From contig CBFGTV010000002.1 of NCBI GenBank assembly GCA_965652145.1, positions 1 to 64,000 of the forward strand: DNA of 64,000 bases, read 5' to 3'. Origin of the DNA: CBFGTV01 sp965652145. Its GTDB lineage: Bacteria > Bacillota > Clostridia > Peptostreptococcales > Natronincolaceae. The position numbers were made by a program, and so were the translations under genes. Below the pieces are notes generated by a model, which did no database searches, had not been told where the DNA came from, and worked only from the letters and a program-made list of their open reading frames with translations. The number at the start of each line of letters is the position of its first letter. Within the stretch, counting starts at the first letter, position 1. Shown here in pieces: positions 16,941 through 25,103 of this stretch.

Positions 16941-16970
16941 AGCTCCTTGAATTCTCAAGGAGCTTTTCTT
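16941..16970 (+). terminator. Terminator after proS
   Basis: AGCTCCTTGA (16941-16950) and TCAAGGAGCT (16955-16964) form a 10-bp stem with a 4-base loop, then TTTCTT. Confidence 0.88.
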
Positions 16971-17023
16971 GTATAATCCCCCAGTGGAGTGGAAAAATAA
17001 GAAAAAACCTGGGAGGTTAAAAT

Positions 17024-17902
17024 ATGAAAAAGTTACGAAAAGGGCTGGTCTGGCCCATGGTCCTTATTTTCTTTCTAATTAGCAGTATACAGGGCTGGGG
17101 TGCTGAAGAAAGGGTGGTAACCCTGGGGAATGATCTAAACCAGCAGCAGCGACAGCAAATGCTGGACCTCTTTGGGGTAGAAGAAGAGGAAGTCAAAATA
17201 CTGGTGGTGACCAATGAAGAGGAACGAACCTATCTACAGGGGATTGCTTCAGAGGAGCAAATCGGCTCCAGAGCCATCTCATCAGCCTATGTTGAGGCCC
17301 TTAACCCTGGGGCGGGAATACAGGTTCAAACCTATAATTTAACCTGGGTAACGGCCGGCATGTTTCAAAATGCCCTGGTGACCGCCGGGGTTAAAGATGC
17401 TAAAATTATTGCGGCAGCCCCCGTTAATGTTTCAGGCACCGCGGCCTTGACCGGAATCATAAAGGCCTTTGAAGCCCTTAAGGGCCAAAACATCAGTCAG
17501 GAACAAAAAGAAATTGCCAATGAGGAGATTGTAAAGACCGGTGAATTAGGTCAGTCGGTGGGGCAGGAAAGGGCCACCGAACTAATTCAAACCATTAAAC
17601 AGGAAATTGTTGAAAAAAATATTAAGAGTCCTGAGGAAATTAGGCGAATTATTATTGAGATTTCAGGAAATTTGAACATCAATTTAAATGAACGGCAAAT
17701 TGAAGACATAACCCGTTTAATGGAGGGAATTTCCCGTTTAAACCTTGACACCGATGAGATTAGACAGCAGCTACGGGGGATTACTGAACAGCTGGGGGAA
17801 ATAGCTCGGCAAAATGAAGAAGTCAGGGGCCTGCTTCAACGAATTATTGATCTGATTAAGGATTTTTTTAACTCCCTTATTGGGATGCTTACAGGAAAAT
17901 AG
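17024..17902 (+). CDS. Secreted DUF1002 family protein
   Basis: 292 residues with a clear signal peptide (KKLRK, hydrophobic core to about residue 22, cut near GWGA/EE). The mature part has the DUF1002 pattern of Firmicutes YpuA-like proteins (VVTLGNDLNQQQRQQMLDLFG, then AYVEALNPGAGIQVQTYNLTWVT). The second half is rich in Glu/Gln and Ile and predicts long amphipathic helices. Function unknown; probably extracellular or cell-wall associated. It sits alone between proS and gltX with a GGGAGG ribosome binding site. Confidence 0.82.
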   Translation: MKKLRKGLVWPMVLIFFLISSIQGWGAEERVVTLGNDLNQQQRQQMLDLFGVEEEEVKILVVTNEEERTYLQGIASEEQIGSRAISSAYVEALNPGAGIQVQTYNLTWVTAGMFQNALVTAGVKDAKIIAAAPVNVSGTAALTGIIKAFEALKGQNISQEQKEIANEEIVKTGELGQSVGQERATELIQTIKQEIVEKNIKSPEEIRRIIIEISGNLNINLNERQIEDITRLMEGISRLNLDTDEIRQQLRGITEQLGEIARQNEEVRGLLQRIIDLIKDFFNSLIGMLTGK

Positions 17903-17937
17903 ACAAGCTTCCGTAAACTCAAAGGACATAATCCGGC

Positions 17938-17966
17938 TTGCTAGGGCCCGTAGAATCAGTTATAAT
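17938..17966 (+). promoter_or_regulatory. Promoter of gltX
   Basis: TTGCTA (17938-17943), 17-bp spacer, TATAAT (17961-17966), 40 bases before the gltX start. Confidence 0.8.
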
Positions 17967-18006
17967 TAAAGAATAAAAAATTAAGGGAAGCTATAGGAGG
18001 ATTCAT

Positions 18007-19485
18007 ATGTCCGTAAGGGTTAGATTTGCACCAAGTCCAACAGGATTTGTTCATATAGGCAGCCTGAGAACTGCTCTGTATAATTATTTATTTGCCAGAA
18101 GAAATGGCGGTAAATATATTTTAAGAATTGAAGATACAGACCAAAGCCGTTTGGTGGAGGGAGCCGTAGAGGGCATGCTTCGGGCCATGGCCTGGGCAGG
18201 CATTAACCATGATGAAGGAGTAGCCGTTGTTGATGGTAAAATGGTAGATCAGGGAGATTACGGCCCCTATGTACAATCCCAAAGGCTAGAAATCTACCAA
18301 AGGTATATTAATGAGCTTTTAGAGAAGGGCCATGCCTACCATTGTTTTTGTTCCAAGGAACGAATTGATGAGGTAAGGGAAAAACAAAAGGCCGCAGGGG
18401 AGCTGCCCAAATATGACGGTCACTGTAGAAATCTGTCTAAAGAAGCCGTAGCGGCTAAAATTGCCAACAAAGAGCCCTATGTCATACGTTTAAAATTACC
18501 TGAAGGTAAGGATATTGCCTTCTCTGACGTAGTACGGGGCAATGTGGTGGTCAATACCGCTGATATGGACGACCAGGTATTAATCAAATCAGACGGTTTT
18601 CCTACCTACCATTTTGCTGTAGTGGTGGATGACCACCTGATGGGAATTACCCATGTCATTCGGGGTGAGGAATGGCTTATTTCTACACCGAAGCATGTAT
18701 ATCTTTACGAGGCCTTTGGCTGGCAGGCACCTCAATACGTTCATTTGCCCAATATTTTAAACAATGAAAAGAAGAAGCTCAGCAAGCGTCATGGAGATGT
18801 GGCGGTGGAGGATTTCATTAAAAAGGGCTATTTACCAGAGGCATTGGTTAACTACATTGCCCTGGTGGGTTGGAGCCCAGAGGATAATCAGGAAATTTTC
18901 AGCCTTGAGGAGCTGGAGGCTAAATTTTCCTTAGAGAGGGTTTCAAAAAGCGGCGGTGTTTTTGATGTTAATAAGCTGAATTGGGTAAATTCCCATTACA
19001 TTAAGGAAAGTGACAATAATCGTATTACAGATTTAGCAATTCCTCACCTGGTGAAGGCAGGCTATCTTACCCAGGAGGAGGCAGAGGAGCGGTATGACTG
19101 GTTAACCGAGGTAATTGGAATACTAAAGGAAAAGCTCTCCTATGTGGCAGAAATTGTTGATTATGCCGATATTTTTTTCAAGACAGAAATAGAACCAGAG
19201 GATGAAGACGCCAGAGAAATATTAAAGGATGAGTCCATGGCCCAATTGCTTAATGCTTTCGAAGAAAAGGTAAAAGGGGCACAGGTTATTGATGCAGACT
19301 TCGGTAAAGGGGCTTTAAAGGCCATACAAAAGGAAACCGGGCTAAAGGGGCCCAAGCTTTTCAAGCCTATTCGGGTAGCCATCACAGGGAAGTCCCATGG
19401 GCCTGATATCAATCAAATTATTAAAGTTTTAGGGAAACAAAATCTATTGTCACGAATAGAATATGTAAGAAATCATCTTTTATAG
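18007..19485 (+). CDS. gltX: Glutamate--tRNA ligase
   Basis: Class I aminoacyl-tRNA synthetase of 492 residues. The HIGH-type motif is HIGS (16-19) within FAPSPTGFVHIGSLRTALYNY's start, and the KMSKS-type motif is KLSKR near 257. The C-terminal anticodon-binding domain is complete. Bacteria of this group normally use a non-discriminating GluRS together with GatCAB; that cannot be decided here. The ATG has AGGAGG 6 bases upstream. It has its own promoter, with the cysteine T-box following. Confidence 0.95.
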   Translation: MSVRVRFAPSPTGFVHIGSLRTALYNYLFARRNGGKYILRIEDTDQSRLVEGAVEGMLRAMAWAGINHDEGVAVVDGKMVDQGDYGPYVQSQRLEIYQRYINELLEKGHAYHCFCSKERIDEVREKQKAAGELPKYDGHCRNLSKEAVAAKIANKEPYVIRLKLPEGKDIAFSDVVRGNVVVNTADMDDQVLIKSDGFPTYHFAVVVDDHLMGITHVIRGEEWLISTPKHVYLYEAFGWQAPQYVHLPNILNNEKKKLSKRHGDVAVEDFIKKGYLPEALVNYIALVGWSPEDNQEIFSLEELEAKFSLERVSKSGGVFDVNKLNWVNSHYIKESDNNRITDLAIPHLVKAGYLTQEEAEERYDWLTEVIGILKEKLSYVAEIVDYADIFFKTEIEPEDEDAREILKDESMAQLLNAFEEKVKGAQVIDADFGKGALKAIQKETGLKGPKLFKPIRVAITGKSHGPDINQIIKVLGKQNLLSRIEYVRNHLL

Positions 19486-19499
19486 TTAAAGGCGAAGAA

Positions 19500-19724
19500 C
19501 AGGAGAAGTAAATTGTGCTGAATTACAGAGAGGGGCTATCATTGGCTGAGAATAGCCCTAAGGGTAGGTACAATTGAAATGCACCTGGGAGCCATTGCCT
19601 GAAGGTTAGTAGGGCAAATCGGGTAGTTCCGTTATCGACCCAAAAGAGAATTGCCATTGGGCATTTAAGTAGAGTGGAACCGCGGATACCCGTCTCTAGG
19701 AATTACCTGGAGATGGGTTTTTTT
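19500..19724 (+). promoter_or_regulatory. T-box leader for cysteine (specifier TGC)
   Basis: The T-box core AGAGTGGAACCGCGG lies at 19671-19685. It is followed by a terminator stem (ACCCGTCTC at 19688-19696, GAGATGGGT at 19710-19718) and seven T's. The upstream stem contains GGCTGAGAATAGCC, and on the 3' side GAAA-TGC-ACC puts the cysteine codon TGC (19580-19582) in the specifier position. The downstream genes cysE and cysS make and use cysteine, which fits. The 5' end is approximate, as I could not place a confident promoter. Confidence 0.92.
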
Positions 19725-19859
19725 AATCTATAGGAAAGTTCTTACTTAAATTAATTAGTAAAGAGAGCTTTTCCGTATATAGATTTCAACAAAGTCGTCC
19801 TTTACATCTTCTAAGGGAAGACTTTGTTCTTGTTAGATACAATATAGGAGGGTTTTAAG
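19725..19859 (+). promoter_or_regulatory. Linker with extra hairpins between the Cys T-box and cysE
   Basis: About 135 bases separate the T-box terminator from cysE. An imperfect stem brings together ATCTATAGGAAAG (from 19727) and CTTTTCCGTATATAGAT (to 19784). Next, AACAAAGTC (19788-19796) pairs exactly with GACTTTGTT (19820-19828). There is no T-run after the second hairpin. The ribosome binding site is AGGAGGG. Confidence 0.55.
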
Positions 19860-20528
19860 ATGTTTGGTTTCTTTGAAAGGGTTAAGGATGATATACAGGC
19901 CATATTTGAACGGGACCCTGCTGCCAGAACTACCTTAGAGGTACTATTATGCTATCCCGGCCTCCATGCCATTATACTTCATCGAATTTCCCATTCCCTG
20001 TATAAAAGGGGCTGGGTACTGGTGCCCAGAATAATCTCCAATATTTCAAGGTTTTTTACAGGTATAGAAATACACCCCGGAGCAACCATTGGCAGAAGAC
20101 TTTTTATAGACCATGGAACAGGGGTTGTGATTGGGGAAACCGCCGAGGTGGGAGATAACGTCACCATTTACCAAGGAGCAACCCTGGGGGGAACCGGCAA
20201 AGAAAAGGGAAAAAGGCATCCCACCATTGGCAACAATGTGGTGATATCCTGCGGCGCTAAGGTGTTAGGACCCTTTAAGGTAGGGGATAATTCAAAAATT
20301 GGAGCAGGGTCAGTGGTGTTAAAGGAGGTTCCCCCCAATTGTACCGTGGTGGGGGTACCCGGCAGAGTCGTGGTAAAGGATAATGTCAAGGTTTCCTCAG
20401 CATATGAAATTGACCTTGATCAGGTAAAGCTGCCAGATCCCATTTCTGATGATTTAGATACAATGAAGCAGCAGCTGCAGCATTTGCTTAAACGAATTGA
20501 AGACTTAGAAAGGAGCGAAAAAGGATGA
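19860..20528 (+). CDS. cysE: Serine O-acetyltransferase
   Basis: Transfers acetyl from acetyl-CoA to serine, the first step of cysteine synthesis. 222 residues: a helical N-terminal part, then left-handed beta-helix hexapeptide repeats (HPGATIGRRLFIDHGTGVVI, GDNVTIYQGATLGG). The catalytic His is in IDHGTG and the CoA-site region is GKRHPTIGNNVVI. The C-terminal tail extends beyond the barrel and is charged. It overlaps cysS by 4 bases. Expression should be gated by the cysteine T-box. Confidence 0.95.
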   Translation: MFGFFERVKDDIQAIFERDPAARTTLEVLLCYPGLHAIILHRISHSLYKRGWVLVPRIISNISRFFTGIEIHPGATIGRRLFIDHGTGVVIGETAEVGDNVTIYQGATLGGTGKEKGKRHPTIGNNVVISCGAKVLGPFKVGDNSKIGAGSVVLKEVPPNCTVVGVPGRVVVKDNVKVSSAYEIDLDQVKLPDPISDDLDTMKQQLQHLLKRIEDLERSEKG

Positions 20529-21916
20529 AATTATATAATACACTGACAAAGCAAAAAGAAGAATTTGTTCCCATTGAGCCGGGAAAGATTACAATGTATG
20601 CCTGCGGACCAACGGTATACAATTACTTTCATATAGGTAACGCCCGAACCTTTATGACCTTTGACGCCATGCGGCGATATTTTCAATATCGGGGCTTTCA
20701 GGTAACCTTTGTACAAAACTTCACCGATGTAGACGATAAAATTATTAAAAGGGCCCAGGAGGAAGGGGTATCTCCCACTGAAATCAGTGAAAGGTATATT
20801 CAGGAGTACTTTAAGGATGCCGCCAGCCTGGGGATTTTACCCGCCGACATTCATCCAAAGGTAACAGAAAATGTTCCAGAGATCATTGAATTGATTGATC
20901 AGTTGGTTAAAAAGGGCTTTGCCTATCCTGTTAAGGGAGACGTTTATTTTGATGTTTCAAAATTCCATCACTATGGAAAGCTGTCGAAGCAAAGTATAGA
21001 AGATCTTCAATCTGGAGCCCGTATCGAGGTAAACGAACAGAAAAGAAATCCTCTGGATTTTGCCCTGTGGAAGGCGGCCAAGACGGGAGAACCAAGCTGG
21101 GAAAGCCCCTGGGGCAATGGAAGGCCCGGCTGGCATATCGAATGCTCCGCCATGGCAAAGAAGTATTTAGGAGAAACCATTGATATCCATGGTGGGGGCG
21201 GCGACTTGGTTTTCCCCCATCACGAAAACGAAATTGCTCAAAGTGAAGCAGCCTTTGGCAAGCCCTTTGCCAACTACTGGCTCCATGTGGGCTACTTGAA
21301 TGTAGACAATAAAAAGATGTCGAAGTCTTTAAACAACTTCTTTACCCCCAGAGAAATTGCCCAAGAGTACGATTTAGAGGTGATTCGCTTCTTTATCTTC
21401 TCTGCCCATTACCGTAATCCCGTTAACTTTAGTCAGGAGCTGGTGGAGGCGGCCAAAAACGGTCTGGAAAGACTGTATAACACAAGAAATAATTTAAGGC
21501 ACCTAATTGACAACACTAAGGAAGAAGCTCTCAAGCAGCCCGAATGGGTTAAAGTATTGCCTGATTATCGCCAAAGATTTATTGAAGCCATGGATGATGA
21601 TTTCAATACAGCCGATGGTATTGCCGTCATTTTTGAGCTGGCAAGACATATTAATAGCCATGCCCTCATCAGCAGCAATCAAAGAGACCTTAAGGAGGCC
21701 CTTGATTTACTGATGGAATTGGCAGGTGTATTGGGGCTATTGGAAAAGCAGGAGGATACAAATCTTGAGGAGGAGCTTGAGACCTTAATCGAAGAACGGC
21801 AGCAGGCCAGAAAAGAGAAAAATTTTAAGCGGGCTGACGAAATCCGAGACCTGCTTAAGGCTAAAGGAATTGTATTGGAGGATACCCCCCAGGGTGTGAA
21901 GGTAATCAAGGTTTAA
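20525..21916 (+). CDS. cysS: Cysteine--tRNA ligase
   Basis: Class I synthetase of 463 residues. It has zinc ligand C27 in YACGPTVYN, HIGN (36-39), WHIECSAM with the second zinc cysteine, HHENE, and the KMSKS motif (KKMSKSLNNF). The C-terminal helical domain (EELETLIEERQQARKEKNFKRADEIRD region) ends the protein. Translationally coupled to cysE by an ATGA overlap. A 58-bp piece of this C-terminal coding region (21766-21823) has a diverged second copy at 22562-22619. Confidence 0.96.
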   Translation: MKLYNTLTKQKEEFVPIEPGKITMYACGPTVYNYFHIGNARTFMTFDAMRRYFQYRGFQVTFVQNFTDVDDKIIKRAQEEGVSPTEISERYIQEYFKDAASLGILPADIHPKVTENVPEIIELIDQLVKKGFAYPVKGDVYFDVSKFHHYGKLSKQSIEDLQSGARIEVNEQKRNPLDFALWKAAKTGEPSWESPWGNGRPGWHIECSAMAKKYLGETIDIHGGGGDLVFPHHENEIAQSEAAFGKPFANYWLHVGYLNVDNKKMSKSLNNFFTPREIAQEYDLEVIRFFIFSAHYRNPVNFSQELVEAAKNGLERLYNTRNNLRHLIDNTKEEALKQPEWVKVLPDYRQRFIEAMDDDFNTADGIAVIFELARHINSHALISSNQRDLKEALDLLMELAGVLGLLEKQEDTNLEEELETLIEERQQARKEKNFKRADEIRDLLKAKGIVLEDTPQGVKVIKV

Positions 21917-21923
21917 GATAAAG

Positions 21924-21962
21924 AAAAGCAAAGCTCGGCTATTATCTGAGCTTTGCTTTTAA
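21924..21962 (+). terminator. Terminator of cysE-cysS
   Basis: AAAAGCAAAGCTC (21924-21936) pairs with GAGCTTTGCTTTT (21948-21960), a perfect 13-bp stem that also supplies its own U-tract. On the - strand it can serve the opposing small gene. Confidence 0.88.
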
Positions 21963-21989
21963 CGTAATTCCCATGGGGTGAATTTGAAG

Positions 21990-22388
21990 TTAGCGGTGAT
22001 GTACGTAACGATACTCTCGAGTATTGTATCTTTCGCTGAAACCGCAGCTTGAACAAATGTCTTGATAATAATGGTATCTCACTTGCTCACTAACTACGCA
22101 GTTTCGATGGTTGTCGGGGCAAACGAAGGTATCGCTTATCTCCCAATCAGATGTACCGATTTTATTGTGTGTAAGCCAACCATCGCACTTGGGGCATAGG
22201 TTAGACTTAGCTTCAAATTCCTCTTGCGTAATGTCCAATTCTGATAAATCAATGTACCCGTGGGAGTGTTCACATTGATGGTCATGATAGAGGATATCGG
22301 GTGAAGCCTCCTGTTCAACGGTTTGGGCGCCGACAAAAACAAAGGAAGATAGAGAAATCAGCAGCACCAGGATGAATAGCCTTTTCAT
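21990..22388 (-). CDS. Small secreted Cys/His-rich protein, unknown function
   Basis: 132 residues from ATG 22388, whose GGAGG site lies just upstream; an in-frame ATG at 22403 precedes that site and is unlikely. The N-terminus is a signal peptide (MKRLFILVLLISLSSFVFVGA). The mature part has HDHQCEHSHG, CPKC, CPDNHRNC and CSSC, a spacing that suggests metal binding or disulfides outside the cell. I do not recognise the family. It lies convergent to cysS at the start of the accessory stretch between cysS and mrnC. Confidence 0.65.
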   Translation of the reverse strand: MKRLFILVLLISLSSFVFVGAQTVEQEASPDILYHDHQCEHSHGYIDLSELDITQEEFEAKSNLCPKCDGWLTHNKIGTSDWEISDTFVCPDNHRNCVVSEQVRYHYYQDICSSCGFSERYNTREYRYVHHR

Positions 22389-22561
22389 TGGTAAAACCTC
22401 CATTCATCTGTATAAATTTTTTAACAGTCTATACCTGTAGAAGAATTTAACCCCATGGAATATAAAATACAGGTACATACTAATTATACAATAATTTCCA
22501 TTGGTTGCAAACCATAATGGTGAAAATTTGTAATTATATACTATTAGAAATCCTGCCTTAA
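22389..22561. other. AT-rich leader region of the secreted protein gene
   Basis: About 170 bases with no gene. A -10-like TATAAT-type stretch on the - strand near 22485-22492 may drive the secreted protein gene. Nothing else is recognisable. Confidence 0.35.
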
Positions 22562-22650
22562 TGAGGAGGAGCTTAAGGCCTTAATCAAAAAACGGCAGCA
22601 GGTCAGAAAAGAGAAAAATGAAATCAGTCAATCTGTAATAACTAGTCCGA
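22562..22650 (+). pseudogene. Diverged fragment of the cysS 3' coding region
   Basis: Bases 22562-22619 match cysS 21766-21823 at 53 of 58 positions with no gaps. All five differences are transitions. The cysS reading frame is kept, giving EEELKALIKKRQQVRKEKN against EEELETLIEERQQARKEKN. Similarity stops at both ends, there is no start codon or ribosome binding site, and the frame runs on into unrelated sequence. This is the remnant of a partial duplication, about 800 bases from its parent. Confidence 0.85.
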
Positions 22651-22662
22651 ACAATGGCTTAA

Positions 22663-22715
22663 CCCGCCTTGGGAAAAGCAAGTTAAATTGGCTTTTCCTA
22701 TGGGCGGATTTTTAA
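22663..22715 (+). terminator. Orphan terminator-like hairpin
   Basis: CCCGCC (22663-22668) and GGGCGG (22702-22707) bracket a second stem, GGAAAAGC/GCTTTTCC, and the element is followed by ATTTTTAAATTTT. It lies 44 bases after the cysS-like fragment with no intact gene upstream on this strand, so it may have belonged to the lost gene. Confidence 0.65.
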
Positions 22716-22823
22716 ATTTTATCTTCAATTCGGCAACAGCTTGAATGGCAAGAAATTAATTGGTAAAGTACTTGATCACTCACGAATCTCAAAACCTAAA
22801 TGATACTGAGGTAATCAAGTTCT
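22716..22823. other. Spacer between the orphan terminator and hxlR
   Basis: About 100 bases, with no hairpin and no ORF that has a ribosome binding site. Confidence 0.3.
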
Positions 22824-23183
22824 TCAAGTGGGTTGATTTTTAAAATTATCGACAAATGATTTTCCCCACTTATCCATTGATTCTAAAATAGGTATTAATT
22901 CCTCCCCCATTTCAGTAAGTGAATATTCAACCATTGGGGGAACTTCATGATAAACAGTTCTATTAACCAATCTATTTTGTTCTAAGTCTTTCAATTGCTG
23001 ACTTAACATCTTCTGAGTTATTTCAGGAATTAACCTTCTAAATTCATTATATCTTATTGATTTATGGAGATTAAGATTCCAAATAATAAGAGCTTTCCAC
23101 TTACCGCTTAAGATCTCTAATGTAACTTCTATCTCACATCTATAATTGTTGCAGCTAACTTTATTCGATCTATCTTTTGGCAT
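22824..23183 (-). CDS. HxlR family winged-helix transcriptional regulator
   Basis: 119 residues with the HxlR signature: CEIEVTLEILSGKWKALIIWNL, then RYNEFRRLIPEITQKMLSQQLKDLEQNRLV and YSLTEMGEELIPIL. Members bind DNA as dimers, often sense electrophiles such as aldehydes or oxidants through an N-terminal cysteine, and usually control a divergent neighbour. Cysteines C11 and C16 are present here. The divergent neighbour is an alcohol dehydrogenase, a plausible aldehyde-linked target. The ATG has AGGAG upstream. Base composition is more AT-rich than the housekeeping genes nearby. Confidence 0.88.
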   Translation of the reverse strand: MPKDRSNKVSCNNYRCEIEVTLEILSGKWKALIIWNLNLHKSIRYNEFRRLIPEITQKMLSQQLKDLEQNRLVNRTVYHEVPPMVEYSLTEMGEELIPILESMDKWGKSFVDNFKNQPT

Positions 23184-23644
23184 ACTTTCACTCCTTCTTG
23201 AATTAATATTTAAAATACATCATTTATATATTATATCACTAGAGTTGAATTAAAAACTAAATTTGTAAACTCTTAACAATAGCAGAAAATGGCATAAAAT
23301 ATGCAAGGAAATGATACCAAAGTATCAACATTTAATCAACTGTTTAAACCCATTTTGAGCTTTTTCTCTTTTTCTAAGAAGATAATTTTATTTTTAAAGG
23401 TTGATAAGATAATTATATCATATAAAAAAGCCTTCATTAATGTACTTGTAATGTTAATTCTATACTTAGAATTTAAAGTTGTATTACAAAAACTTTTCAA
23501 AAATTTCTTAGACAACTTCGCATTTCATACTTTTTAGAAACTGCCCTACCGAAAAGTGCCTTCTTTTTTTTCAAATTAGAATGTTTATACTAAGACTTGT
23601 CTGGAGGGACATAATTAAAATTTAATTTAAAGGAGGAATAGTAA
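23184..23644. promoter_or_regulatory. Long AT-rich divergent region between hxlR and the alcohol dehydrogenase gene
   Basis: 461 bases with no supported gene. GAGTT/AACTC form a loose inverted repeat near 23242-23275. A -10-like TATACT is at 23586-23591 with a poor -35, as expected of an activated or repressed promoter. A 7-1-7 palindrome, AATTAAA-A-TTTAATT (23613-23627), lies right before the AAAGGAGG of the dehydrogenase gene and could be an operator. A Shine-Dalgarno-like GGAGGG at 23603-23608 has no start codon. Confidence 0.5.
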
Positions 23645-24811
23645 ATGCAAAGATTTACTATACCAAGAGATGTTTATTTTGGATCTGATGCACTAGATCA
23701 TTTAAAAGATGTAAAAGGAACTAAGGCCATGTTAATTATTGGTTCTGAAAGATTAATAAAGGATGGAACAGTTCCTAAAATTCAGGATTTATTAAAAGAA
23801 TCAAGAATTGAAACTACAGTATTCTCTGGTGTTGAAAATGATCCTTCTGTCCCAACTGTTAATAAGGGGGTTGAAATGATGAATTCATTTAAACCTGATT
23901 TAATAATTGGTATTGGTGGAGGATCACCGATAGATGCCGCTAAAGCAATGTGGATATTTTATGAATATCCAAACTTAACTTTTGAAGAAGCTGCTAAACC
24001 ATTTAACTTACCAGAGCTACGTCAAAAAGCAAAGTTCATAGCTATACCAACCACAAGTGGTACTGGTTCTGAAGTCACTTCATTTTCAGTCATAACTGAC
24101 AATGAAACCCAGATTAAATACCCAATAGCTGACTATAACATCACTCCAGATGTTGCTATAGTTGATACTGCTTTAGTTCAAAGTATGACTCCAAAATTAA
24201 TTGCTAACACTGGTATGGATGCTTTAACTCATGCTATAGAAGCTTATGTCTCAACTGCTAGAAATCCAATAACTGATTCACTAGCTATGAAATCAATAGA
24301 AATGACAGTTGAAAATTTAGTTAACTCATTTAATGGGGAAAAAGAAGCTAGAGAAAACATGCATATATCCCAATGTTTAGCTGGGATGGCGTTTTCTAAT
24401 GCCATACTCGGAATCGTTCATTCAATGGCGCATAAAACAGGCAAAATATTTAATATAGCCCATGGATGTGCAAATGCAATATACTTGCCATATGTTATAG
24501 AATTTAATGCTAAAACAGCTGGAAATGCTTACGCTGATATAGCTAAAAGATTAGGATTAAACGGAAATACAACAGACGAATTGGTTGAATCATTAATTAA
24601 ACTTGTTAAAGATTTTAGAGTCGCTATGAATATGCCACAAACCTTAGCGGAATTTGGGTTATCAGAAAGCTTATTCAAAAAACACTTAGATGAAATTTCT
24701 AAAGCAGCAGTAGCGGATCCTTGTACAGGTACAAACCCAAGGAAAATTTCTGCAGAAGAAATGAAAAAATTATTTGAAGCTGCTTATTATGGAGCAAAGG
24801 TAAATTTTTAA
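23645..24811 (+). CDS. Iron-containing alcohol dehydrogenase
   Basis: 388 residues of the group III, metal-dependent alcohol dehydrogenase family, close in type to clostridial NAD(P)H-dependent butanol/1,3-propanediol dehydrogenases. Motifs are IGIGGGSPIDAAKAMW (NAD site), PTTSGTGSEVTSFSVI, GMDALTHAIEAYVS (metal-binding Asp and His) and MAHKTGKIFNIAHGCANAI (metal-binding His residues). Codons end in A/T far more often than in neighbouring genes, suggesting a different recent history. It is divergent from hxlR, so substrate-responsive control by that regulator is likely. The natural substrate cannot be told. Confidence 0.9.
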   Translation: MQRFTIPRDVYFGSDALDHLKDVKGTKAMLIIGSERLIKDGTVPKIQDLLKESRIETTVFSGVENDPSVPTVNKGVEMMNSFKPDLIIGIGGGSPIDAAKAMWIFYEYPNLTFEEAAKPFNLPELRQKAKFIAIPTTSGTGSEVTSFSVITDNETQIKYPIADYNITPDVAIVDTALVQSMTPKLIANTGMDALTHAIEAYVSTARNPITDSLAMKSIEMTVENLVNSFNGEKEARENMHISQCLAGMAFSNAILGIVHSMAHKTGKIFNIAHGCANAIYLPYVIEFNAKTAGNAYADIAKRLGLNGNTTDELVESLIKLVKDFRVAMNMPQTLAEFGLSESLFKKHLDEISKAAVADPCTGTNPRKISAEEMKKLFEAAYYGAKVNF

Positions 24812-24819
24812 GTCTATAT

Positions 24820-24860
24820 AAAAAGTTCTAGTTGGGTATTAACCAACTAGAACTTTTTAA
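24820..24860. terminator. Terminator after the alcohol dehydrogenase gene
   Basis: A perfect 16-bp inverted repeat (AAAAAGTTCTAGTTGG 24820-24835, complement 24843-24858). Its own AAAAA and TTTTT ends make it work in both directions. Confidence 0.9.
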
Positions 24861-25103
24861 GATATGTGGTTAGAATGTTTAAATTTATATCGTATTTTTA
24901 GAGAAACAGATATAATGAGGAGGGTAACCTATAAGTTTGATTATTATTTAACAATTATGAAAATTCAGAGAATGTTCGGTTGAATTTGGTCATGGGGATA
25001 TGATAAAATTAACTCTGATATCTGTCAGCAATATTATAATCCTAATTAGGCAATTAGAACAATTAACCAGAAGACGATAATGTTATCAGTAGGGAGGATC
25101 ATC
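24861..25103 (+). promoter_or_regulatory. Upstream region of nfnA-nfnB
   Basis: About 240 AT-rich bases. TTGAAT (24980-24985) with TAAAAT (25004-25009, preceded by TGA) is a usable extended -10 promoter. Further up, TATAATGAGGAGGG (from 24911) looks like a -10 or ribosome binding site but leads only to a 22-codon frame, which I do not call. GGGAGG precedes nfnA. Confidence 0.45.

Noticed and set aside
23301..23537. 78-codon Phe/Ile-rich open frame between hxlR and the alcohol dehydrogenase gene
   Set aside because: No ribosome binding site, low-complexity AT-rich composition, and no recognisable domain. Treated as non-coding.
24915..24983. 22-codon frame after TATAATGAGGAGGG upstream of nfnA
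   Set aside because: The AGGAGGG lies inside the frame rather than before its ATG, and the peptide has no features.
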